Of a DNA stretch of 40,360 nucleotides, positions 1-7,400 are shown piece after piece; position 1 is the stretch's first letter; every line of letters starts with the position of its first letter. Origin of the DNA: Vasconcelosia minhoensis LEGE 07310 (GTDB lineage: Bacteria > Cyanobacteriota > Cyanobacteriia > Phormidesmidales > Phormidesmidaceae); assembly GCF_015207255.1 (NCBI RefSeq), contig NZ_JADEXG010000050.1, forward strand, positions 1 through 40,360, read 5' to 3'. The notes under the pieces are model-generated. The model worked only from the letters and a program-made list of their open reading frames with translations, did no database searches and was not told the DNA's origin. The translations under genes and the position numbers were made by a program.

Positions 1-169
1 TCTCTATCGCTAGGTCACTGTAGGTATTCGACGCGCCTCGCTTGCCAGTCTTTTGCTTGTTCTTCCAGGCGCTCAGCACCCCTTCATCTATCCAAACGGT
101 CAGGCTCCCTCGGGCCTCCAAGGCGGCATGATACTCTGACCAGTTGCAGATGCGGTAGCGGCTTTTCAT
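1..169 (-). CDS. Transposase, IS5 family, N-terminal part only
   Basis: The start codon is at 167-169 and the frame stays open to the window edge, giving about 56 residues. The visible protein begins MKSRYRICNWSEYHAALEAR and runs on through a GSLTVWIDE segment to GASNTYSDLAI. This is the usual opening of IS5/IS903-group DDE transposases (NWxEYNxxLxxRGSLTxW...Y.DLAI). The catalytic DDE residues would lie in the missing part, so whether the enzyme is intact cannot be judged. The copy sits just downstream of the DUF4157-type gene and may have brought or rearranged this edge of the island. Confidence 0.8.
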   Translation of the reverse strand, partial: MKSRYRICNWSEYHAALEARGSLTVWIDEGVLSAWKNKQKTGKRGASNTYSDLAIE

Positions 170-240
170 GCTCTCCCTTACTTCGACTATTATCTCAACC
201 GTATCGATTCATTCTTGCTCATCACAACTGCCTATCGAAC

Positions 241-258
241 GATTTGTGCAACAAAGCC
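241..258 (-). repeat. Terminal inverted repeat of the IS5/IS903-like element
   Basis: GATTTGTGCAACAAAGCC is the outer end of the insertion sequence. It was assigned from its resemblance to the GGCTTTGTTG-type ends of IS903-group elements and from its position just upstream of the transposase start. The partner repeat lies outside the window. Confidence 0.7.
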
Positions 259-319
259 ACCGATAGCTGCAATACCGTCCGCACCAAGGCAGTGTTAGCC
301 TTCCGTGTCATCATGTAGT

Positions 320-2773
320 TTACATGAAAGAGATCCGCCCATTTTCCGATTTTCTCCATTCTTTGGATGACTCGGGTACTCTTTGCTGGAGTTCTTCTAA
401 AAACCTCTTCATTCCCTGCACTTGCTCATGCATCTTATGTTTCCCAAGGTACATTATTTCAGTCATTTTTTTATCTATAACACCCATAATCTCAGAGTCT
501 GATTTTTTCAATCGTTCTCCAATATCTAGAATCTTCTCCGTCATTTCCATCAAAAGCTGATTTGCTCTTGGATGCGGCTGCACATAATCTTCTGTAAGGT
601 TCAAGCTATTAGGAATCATAGCTTGTGGTCTGAAGGAATCCTTTAGAATGAACAACATTAACTCATCACCACGCAGCTTACTCAACTTGTCTCCTAATGC
701 CTTATTGACAGCGTAAATTCGCGCGACTTCTAAGCCTACTCGATGAGCCAAGCCAGGAATAATATCTTTACCAACTAATACATTATTAAATAGTCTATCT
801 GCAATTTCTAACTTGCCCACAAGATCAGGTCCGGTATAAACCTGTTTACTGTCCTTGTCGCCACTTGCTTGAGGAGCAACAGCAGAGTAAGCCTGTCTCT
901 TACTACTCGTCATAGATGCCATTTTTTCTATATCGTTCTCAGTTAAGGGTTCCAATCCAGGTTCAAAATGTCTTACCTGCTTAGTGAAGGTAGGCTGTAG
1001 CTCTTGCTGCTCTTTCTTGCGAGTGGGTAACCACGAGGTATACTCGTCACCCTTATTGGTCGTCATAATATCTGGGTATTCACGCTGAGCAAAGTCACTT
1101 AACATGATCCAACCATTTGTTAGCAGTCCAGACTCTTGTATCGGGATTGAGATTCTTGCAGGATCAGCATTGTCATCTCCTTGTGCAAAGCGTGTACCTC
1201 GGAGTGGTGCATTTGGTGACTCGATGAAGAAGAAAAGGAATCCACCATTTGCTAGACCGAGATCATCATAAATGCTTGTATTATGCTTAAATGTGGGTAT
1301 ATCTTTCTCTAACATTATTTTTGATTTCATCCCACTATTTAGCATTAGCATTACACGTACTGAAGTAGTGTAGTGATTTACGACAGCATTTGAAAGAGCC
1401 TGTTTCGCTGCTTCCACAAAATCTGAATACCAGGAAAACTGGTTTAATTTATTGACAGATTCCTCTTTTTTTATCGATTCTACATTCATATTAGATAGTT
1501 CTTCAAAATATGCCTTGCCCGTTTTGCCGAGTTTATCCGTGCTGTGTTCCAAACCGGCTTGTGACCATAACATCCCTTCATCTGTCATTTGTTGATAGGG
1601 ACTGTTAGGATCTGCACTGTATTTTTCTAATCGCTTAGCTTGTGCGTCAGTTATATTTCTCTCGTTGATCAATATGTAATTAAGTTCTGTATAATTTTTC
1701 ACATCTTCTGTCTGAATCCCACCAGCATTATTATTATTTAGCCATTGTTGGAGGTCGTTCACCATTGCTATTATTGCGGCATTTTGAGTGCGAGGTCTAC
1801 CATCCTTTGAGCGGTCATAATCATTAATTTTTTTGAATAGAGGTTGGAGATCAGGATCATAACCCGTCAATGCATCTCCGATTTTACTCATTGCCCAACC
1901 TACCAACGTCTTATGATTCCGTATCTGAGTCATTAAAGGTTGATCGCCCTTACGTTGTATGGTTGCAGTCTCTGCGGTATTTGATTGAAGCACAGTTATA
2001 CTATCTAAATGCTGCGTAGGTTCGCTCTCAGATATATGGATTGCTTTCTCTTGTCCCATAGCCCCTTGCAGACTGGCGTCTAGAGGCTGTCCCCCACCCC
2101 TGGCGCTATTAATCGCCGATGCTAAATCCGTTGATGCTTCCCCGACTGCGATCCCATGCTGTAGGGTTGACTTCGCTTGGAGGTCTGCCGCTTCGGGCTT
2201 TTCTTCTGGCTCGTCTGTTAGGGCAAATGGCGATCTCTGGAGGTCAGAAATGCTCTGTTTCGCCTGTAGTTCCTCGTCTTCTTCCTGTTGCTGTACCAAC
2301 TCCCCTAGAGTTGACTGGGCGGTTGCGGGGGCATGGATCTGTTCTACCACCTGGGATGCTACTCGATCCGCCTCTTGCTCATACAGGTCATTCGGTGCCC
2401 CGATAGTCAACTTAGGCTGAACGGGTGCCGATGGTTCAGTTGCTTGTGTGGTTTGGGCATTACGAATAAGGATTTCCAAAAAGTTTGGTTGAGCTTTCGC
2501 CCGTTCCATCCGTTGTGCCCAGAAGCCATCCATCTTAGCTTGTAGCACACCCAGTCTTTCTTGCTCTACAGGTGTGATGGTGCCGTGCTTCTCCTTTAGC
2601 TGGAGTCCAAACGCCTCAAACTTATTCTGCTGAAAAGCTTCGTTCTCTATATCTTCCTGCGTTGGAAGGCGTTTAGGTTCCCGGATAGAAAACGGACGAG
2701 GTGCAAACTGAGACGTGCTTGATGAGACTTGAGGACTTTGGGATTTGGATCGGTGGACACGCTCGAATGACAT
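320..2773 (-). CDS. DUF4157-type leader protein with large C-terminal putative effector region
   Basis: The gene encodes 817 residues and starts at an ATG with GAGGTG about 6 nt upstream. Residues 121-147 hold the KLTIGAPNDLYEQEADRVAS motif. This is followed by a low-complexity stretch with LQAK/LQR units (about 168-203) and a GGGQPLDASLQGAM segment near 226-239. These three parts together are the hallmark of cyanobacterial DUF4157 proteins, many of which sit in extracellular contractile injection system loci as putative effectors. The metalloprotease part is decayed: the HELTHVVQQ-type zinc site is missing and the sequence passes straight to a TIQRK segment near 271. Residues 280-817 are not assigned. 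A section around 464-560 (HYTT, then HNTSIYDDLGLANGGFLFFF, then RISIP) has the look of an ADP-ribosyltransferase-like H...Y core, which is speculation. No sheath, tube or baseplate genes are nearby. The base composition is AT-rich and free of HIP1. Confidence 0.75.
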   Translation of the reverse strand: MSFERVHRSKSQSPQVSSSTSQFAPRPFSIREPKRLPTQEDIENEAFQQNKFEAFGLQLKEKHGTITPVEQERLGVLQAKMDGFWAQRMERAKAQPNFLEILIRNAQTTQATEPSAPVQPKLTIGAPNDLYEQEADRVASQVVEQIHAPATAQSTLGELVQQQEEDEELQAKQSISDLQRSPFALTDEPEEKPEAADLQAKSTLQHGIAVGEASTDLASAINSARGGGQPLDASLQGAMGQEKAIHISESEPTQHLDSITVLQSNTAETATIQRKGDQPLMTQIRNHKTLVGWAMSKIGDALTGYDPDLQPLFKKINDYDRSKDGRPRTQNAAIIAMVNDLQQWLNNNNAGGIQTEDVKNYTELNYILINERNITDAQAKRLEKYSADPNSPYQQMTDEGMLWSQAGLEHSTDKLGKTGKAYFEELSNMNVESIKKEESVNKLNQFSWYSDFVEAAKQALSNAVVNHYTTSVRVMLMLNSGMKSKIMLEKDIPTFKHNTSIYDDLGLANGGFLFFFIESPNAPLRGTRFAQGDDNADPARISIPIQESGLLTNGWIMLSDFAQREYPDIMTTNKGDEYTSWLPTRKKEQQELQPTFTKQVRHFEPGLEPLTENDIEKMASMTSSKRQAYSAVAPQASGDKDSKQVYTGPDLVGKLEIADRLFNNVLVGKDIIPGLAHRVGLEVARIYAVNKALGDKLSKLRGDELMLFILKDSFRPQAMIPNSLNLTEDYVQPHPRANQLLMEMTEKILDIGERLKKSDSEIMGVIDKKMTEIMYLGKHKMHEQVQGMKRFLEELQQRVPESSKEWRKSENGRISFM

Positions 2774-2912
2774 ACTTGCACCTCGTCAATTTTGTAGTTT
2801 CAATGCACAACCATGAACTTCATAACCATAACCCTGCTTCTTCTCAGAATCTTTCCATTCTGACGGATCGGGGGCAGAAATTGAGGAAATCTAACTATTA
2901 CTTCAACAGCAG

Positions 2913-2971
2913 ATCTGCTAGATAATACCCCTCCCCGCAGAAGTTATCTAGAAAATCTGCTAGATAATACC
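2913..2971 (+). repeat. Perfect 17-bp direct repeat (two copies)
   Basis: ATCTGCTAGATAATACC occurs at 2913-2929 and again at 2955-2971, a 42-bp period. The first copy is the left arm of a palindromic box (2917-2951). The second repeats only that left arm, because the sequence downstream diverges. Both copies lie about 160-215 bp upstream of an integron-integrase-like remnant. Confidence 0.8.
2917..2951 (+). repeat. Palindromic box A (GCTAGATAAT ... GTTATCTAG)
   Basis: CTAGATAAT is followed after about 16 nt by GTTATCTAG, giving nearly complementary 9-nt arms. The spacing and sequence match a second box at 3084-3117, including ACCCC after the left arm and AAGTTAT at the right arm. This suggests a repeated recombinase- or regulator-binding element rather than chance. 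Its function is unknown. The GTT cores recall integron recombination sites, but the arms do not fit the GTTRRRY consensus of attC. Confidence 0.55.
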
Positions 2972-3083
2972 TTGCTTTCCTGGAATTATATCGAAACTTT
3001 GCCGAATAAGTCTGGGAAATCCGGGTGTTATAAAGCACATACGATAGTTAATCCTAGTGATTAGGGTCTTATCGGTCATTTGG

Positions 3084-3117
3084 GCTAGATAACACCCCGA
3101 ATGCCGAAGTTATTTAG
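3084..3117 (+). repeat. Palindromic box B (GCTAGATAAC ... GTTATTTAG)
   Basis: This is the second copy of the box, ending 10 bp before the start codon of the integrase-like remnant. The arms CTAGATAAC and GTTATTTAG are complementary except for one G.T pair. The GGGTGTTAT segment near 3020-3030 is complementary to the ATAACACCC of this box, so alternative longer pairing is possible. No gene lies between 2774 and 3127; apart from these boxes the stretch shows nothing recognisable. Confidence 0.55.
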
Positions 3118-3127
3118 TACTAAAGCT

Positions 3128-3280
3128 ATGACGCAATCCCAGTCACCTCGCCTGCTAGATCAGGTGAGGGAGTCTATTCGGCTGAAGCATTTCAGCCTGT
3201 CTATCGAGAAATCCTGTGTCTACTACATCCGGGACTTCATCCTGTTTCATGGCGATCGCCATCCTAAGGAAATGGCGTAG
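3128..3280 (+). pseudogene. Integron-integrase-like tyrosine recombinase, 50-codon N-terminal remnant
   Basis: The frame ATG to TAG encodes 50 residues, with SPRLLDQVRESIRLKHFSLS near the start and IRDFILFHGDRHPKEM at the end. This matches the N-terminal SAM-like (core-binding) domain of integron integrases, which typically read LLDQVRxxIRxKHYSxRTExxYxxWIRRFILFHxxRHPxxMG. The frame stops where the conserved MG would be, so the catalytic domain with the R-H-R-Y residues is absent. The downstream 50 bp show no continuation in any frame. A HIP1 palindrome sits inside the fragment (near 3252). The remnant may mark a lost integron or recombinase platform next to the palindromic boxes. Confidence 0.7.
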
Positions 3281-3332
3281 CAAAAAATGGAGTGGGCTAA
3301 AATTAAGTTGAACTCACTATGAAGTCGTCCGT

Positions 3333-3758
3333 ATGGTCATGCAGCGAGTGCTCATTGAACTTCCAGAGTCCGTGTATCGTCAGCTGGTACGGATTGCCGA
3401 GGAGACAGCGCAGCCCATTGAAGCGCTCGCTGCCCAAAGTGTAATCAGCAATCTTCCTCCCTCAGCTGATAATGCTTCACCCGAGCTGCGACTGGAGCTG
3501 CTGAGGATGCAAACCTTAGAAACTGAGGCGCTATTTGAGATTGCGCAGGCGGAAGTGGAACCCGTTGATTACAGGCGTCAAGCTGAGCTGCTAGAGAAAA
3601 ATGAGTCGGCCCTAATCACTGAGTCAGAACGTCAGGAGCTATCAGAGCTCAGACAGGCTGCTGATCAACTCATGCTCTGTAAAGCCTATGCATGGTCGAT
3701 ATTGCGTTGGCGCGGGCAGAGAGTGCCGACACTGCAAGAGCTGTCAACCCCTCAGTGA
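3333..3758 (+). CDS. Antitoxin-like hypothetical protein (cyanobacterial, orphan)
   Basis: This is a 141-residue protein. The start is an ATG at 3333, and another ATG at 3339 is equally possible because no strong ribosome site is visible. Residues 3-40 (QRVLIELPESVYRQLVRIAE) have the pattern of a short beta strand and helix seen in ribbon-helix-helix-like antitoxins. The rest is an acidic helical region ending in LMLCKAYAWSILRWRGQRVP. That layout, with an RLMLxKAxAxxILxxRG ending, occurs in cyanobacterial proteins often followed by a nuclease or PIN gene. Here no toxin follows on the same strand; the next gene converges on it. Function is inferred only from this resemblance. Confidence 0.65.
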   Translation: MVMQRVLIELPESVYRQLVRIAEETAQPIEALAAQSVISNLPPSADNASPELRLELLRMQTLETEALFEIAQAEVEPVDYRRQAELLEKNESALITESERQELSELRQAADQLMLCKAYAWSILRWRGQRVPTLQELSTPQ

Positions 3759-3795
3759 GCATTCCGAGGAAGGCATATATCAGTAGCTTAATCCT

Positions 3796-4200
3796 TTAGC
3801 CCTGCCGCCAGTTTTCGGTCTGTAGACCAGGGACTCGATCAAATTCTCGTTGATTTGCTGTGACCATGAGCAGATTGTGCTGAAGCGCAGTAGCCGCAAT
3901 CAAGACATCGTAGGCACCAATCGGCCGTCTCTGAGATTTTAGAACAGAACGAATCTGAGCTGCTCGTTCAGCTTCTCCATTGCCGAACTGAAGAATGGTT
4001 ACAGAGTCTAGAAAGCTGGAAATTGCTGGTTGAACCTTCTGAGCACGCTGCGGATTGATTGCTAGGCCGAAGCGTAATTCCATGACCGTAATTGCGGAAA
4101 CGCCAACATCAGTAGGTGGAGTTTTCTTGAGCCTGGTTTGAGTGCTAGCCTCACCCTTGATGAAGTCGCTAATGACGCAGGTATCAAGTAAATACCGCAT
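3796..4200 (-). CDS. vapC: PIN-domain toxin, VapC family
   Basis: A 134-residue PIN domain of normal VapC length, expected to be a Mg2+-dependent ribonuclease that blocks translation when free of antitoxin. The acidic active-site residues are visible: D6 in YLLDTCVIS, E41 in VMELRFG, D98 in GAYDVLIAA, and the C-terminal N116/D121 in TANQREFDRV. The start codon overlaps the stop of the antitoxin gene by one base (TGATG), so the pair is translationally coupled. The pair lies directly behind the STAND NTPase gene on the same strand, so it may share its transcript. Confidence 0.9.
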   Translation of the reverse strand: MRYLLDTCVISDFIKGEASTQTRLKKTPPTDVGVSAITVMELRFGLAINPQRAQKVQPAISSFLDSVTILQFGNGEAERAAQIRSVLKSQRRPIGAYDVLIAATALQHNLLMVTANQREFDRVPGLQTENWRQG

Positions 4201-4442
4201 CAGAATAGCTCCAGTTCAGGCGGTGCAAGAAGCTCGTCGCGATAGGACTCAAACGCAGGAAAGTCAGGAATTCCCTCATGGGACAAGATCGCCTCTGGCC
4301 ATTGAGAAGTAGAAACAGGAGGTGTTTGAATCACCCGACGCAAGGCTTGCAGAATCAAGGTTTGAAGCGGAATATTAGTTTCTGCTGCTTGACGAATCAG
4401 ATCTTGTTCAAGATCAGGTGGTAAATCAATTATGATTTGCAT
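4200..4442 (-). CDS. vapB: VapB-type antitoxin of the PIN pair
   Basis: An 80-residue protein that begins MQIIIDLPPDLEQDLIRQAA, the strand-helix pattern of ribbon-helix-helix antitoxins. It ends in an acidic tail (RDELLAPPELELF) likely to wrap the PIN toxin active site. AGGATGA lies just upstream of the ATG as a plausible ribosome site. Only 23 bp separate it from the stop of the upstream NTPase gene. No palindromic operator fits in that gap, so it is either read from the NTPase transcript or from a promoter inside the 3' end of that gene. Confidence 0.85.
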   Translation of the reverse strand: MQIIIDLPPDLEQDLIRQAAETNIPLQTLILQALRRVIQTPPVSTSQWPEAILSHEGIPDFPAFESYRDELLAPPELELF

Positions 4443-4465
4443 GACTTCATCCTGCCAGAGGTTAT

Positions 4466-7400
4466 TTAATCTGCTTGTGGAGTAGATTCCTGTTGAATTT
4501 GAGGAGAGAACGCATGATTGAGCAACTGCCTAAATTCTTCGTTAAATGCACCACTGACCATCATGCTAGCTATGATTCCAATCACGGTGAGCAAGAATAC
4601 CCAGTTAATTACTTTCTTATCAGTGGTACTATTCCCAGTATTAGAACTAGGGAGAGTCACATGGCTATGAGTTTCACCAATGTTGCCAACAGGAGCGTTA
4701 ATATATGAGTCTGAAATATTCAAGGTGTTTTCGACTTTAGGATCATCTTCCATTTTCTTTGTTCTTTGATCTATCGTTTCTAGTTGATTAGATAAGTCTG
4801 AATTTGAAGGGTCTGGACTAATTACAAACTGAAGAAGCTTTTCTGGTGTCATAGGGTGCCAGGTCATACGGCGCATATTCACCTGAGCATCGATCAGGGT
4901 TATGCCAAGCCACGTCACATCTGGCAGTTCTTGGATAAGACGTTGGATTTCAGTACATGCTTCTGGAGTTCCTCGTTCTTTTAATTGCGATAAAACACTA
5001 TCTCTTAGTCTTGCAATGCCATCTCTAGTTGTTACAGAGTAAGCGATCACCTCATTACTGTGCTCAGGATCTTCACTGTAAGGATATTGATGAACTAGCC
5101 AAATGTATAAATCAGCTAATTGTGCTTCAGTCAAATTTAGCTGAACTCCACTTGAGTAACCGTGAGCAGCTAATTCAAGGACTTCGCGACCAAAAGATGT
5201 GTCTTGCTGAATCAGTGACCAAATAAATGACCAACCAGATGGCTCTGAATTTTGAATCAGTACTTTAGCAGCAATCAGAGCCTTCTCGCGCTCATTCTCA
5301 ACTGGTGACAGCGGGAAATAAATTAGAGACTTTGCGAAGTCTCTAGCTTGAGTTAATCCTTGCCTCAGGAGTTCTTCAAGCAGTTGACCAACGCATTTAG
5401 GTTTGAGTATCGGATCTTTAGACTTTTCCAGCAAAGTCAACTTCAACTGCTCATCCCAACATTTATCAAGGCGATCAAGCACAAATAGGTAGTCATGCTC
5501 CTGGTTCTCTTTATCAATCAGTGCTATCAGTGTCTTGATAAATCCTTCAAAAGAATTTAGATAAGCGTACTTAACTAATTGCAAATAGGAATCTTCATGT
5601 TGATTACTACTGGGAGCAGCAACAATAGCAGGCGTCCATCTTTTCCATATTTCAGATGATAGATTTTCTAAGAAATCAGGGCTTTCCTGTAAGAATAGCA
5701 AAAAAGCTCTACCGCCTGCCAGTGCAGGTCTGTTGAAGGGTTTCGTGCCTATCCAGCCATAATCTACATCATCTTTTTGTTGAATATACTTCTTTGCCCC
5801 TTCAATGATTCTTCTTCGAGTAGCTTCTTCTGCCTCTTGCCATCCAGGAAGCTGGGGGAGATCTAATTCAAATTCACTACCGTAGTTCTGACTTTCAGGT
5901 TTGAGAGTCATTTCCCTATGAAGCTGCCACCAGGCATCCAAATCCCCAGCTTCTAGATTTTCTAAAAGCTTGAGAACTCTTTCTTGTGGTGGGGGATTTA
6001 ATAAGGGGGAATTTTGTCTGCGATTTCGTCTTTCTTGCCAACTAAGATAGTCATCTCTTAGTTTTCTAGCTTGAGCTGAATCTAATTCAATCGGCTCAAT
6101 TCTATGTGCAAAAACCTCATGCAAAATGCTGTTATTTTGAGAGGCTTCAATAATTGCATCTGTTTGCTTCGTATCTTGGGGGTTAAATGTCCATTCAAGT
6201 AGTTGACTCCAAATCCTTCGAGCTTTTTCACAAGAGGCATTCTGAAGCCTTTCAAGCATCCAAAAAACATCTTCTGAAGTTAAAAATTTTTCAGTTAGAG
6301 TGCTGAATAGAAAAGATGGATTTTCTTGAGTTTTTGAAGTAACTAAAACTGCTTGCTCAACTAATGCAAGTCGTTTCCAAGCTTCACTCAGTAGTGATGA
6401 CGCGAATTTTTCTTTTGGCTTATCACCATCAGTAATAAGTTCTTGATGCTCTCTCCATTGGACTAGAGCTGCTTGAGTAAAGCTTTCTGCTACTCCAGGT
6501 AAATCAAGGTTTTCCCATGCTTTTAAGAGAATTTCATCCCCAAGTTTCTCAAACGGGTATCCGAGGCATCGTAGACCTTGCCCTTCAAGCCAGTTAAGAG
6601 CAGCTACCAAATCATCTGGTTGAAGTTGAAGTTGTGGAACCAATTCATAATTGAGAAACCATTGATACCCACAAAAAAAATTTCTTTTTTTGGGTCGTGT
6701 CAGAGAATTGAATAATTCAGTTGCGGTCAGATGATCTGGCCAGATCGCTTTCAAAGCATATCCTTTGAGTCGATCGTCTTCATCTTCTGGCAGGTGTCCA
6801 ATCGCAAGAGGCTTTAGCTTCGGCCTTGTAGTTGCATCACCAACTGAGCAAATTGCTTTGGCTGCGCTCACTCTTAAATAAATTAATTGTGTTGAGTCAA
6901 GAGCAAGTTCCGCTAATTCTTGCTGAAGCTCAGCGACTTCACACACTTCGGCAATATAAATGGCTAGATCCCGTGCATAAACCTGCTTACTAGGAACACA
7001 GATATAAGGGCGTAGTTGCTCAACTAATCGAGGATGCTTAAGCTTCCCATAGTTACGAAAGTTATTTCTACCTATATCAAATAGTTTCCCTTCTTCAAAC
7101 TGTGTCAGTAAGTTATCTACAATTGATGCTCTAACCTGTGCATCAGTCGGCACATCAGTGTGCAAAATAACATCTGGGTCAGTTTTGATAACTTCTTGAA
7201 GAATATTTGATCTCATGCTAGCCAGCCATGCAGCCGTTTCATGAAGCTGAGGAATTAGCTTGCGGTCTGAAACTTCAGATGAAAAAATTAATTCTGTAAC
7301 CTGAATAAGAGGTATTTCATGTTGTACCAAATACCAAGCGGCTAGAAATTCAGCGTAGGTTTGATGCATCCATCCCATTCGATGTAACCCACGAGATGAG

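Larger units (their letters stand above)
1..258 (-). mobile_element. Insertion sequence end, IS5 family (IS903-like), truncated by the window edge
   Basis: This is the 5' end of an insertion sequence that continues beyond the left edge. Reading outward, the element ends at 258 with GATTTGTGCAACAAAGCC (241-258). Its complement, GGCTTTGTTGCACAAATC, closely resembles the 18-bp terminal repeats of the IS903 group of the IS5 family. The transposase start lies 72 bp inside this end, as expected. The second end and the 9-bp target duplication typical of the group cannot be seen here. Confidence 0.8.

Noticed and set aside
324-560. Plus-strand 78-codon frame opposite the C-terminus of the DUF4157-type gene
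   Set aside because: No ribosome site and no family; the opposite frame has the leader, length and codon pattern of a real gene.
2774-3127. True attC sites among the palindromic boxes
   Set aside because: The arms lack the RYYYAAC/GTTRRRY pair and the unequal bulge pattern, so I call them only boxes of unknown role.
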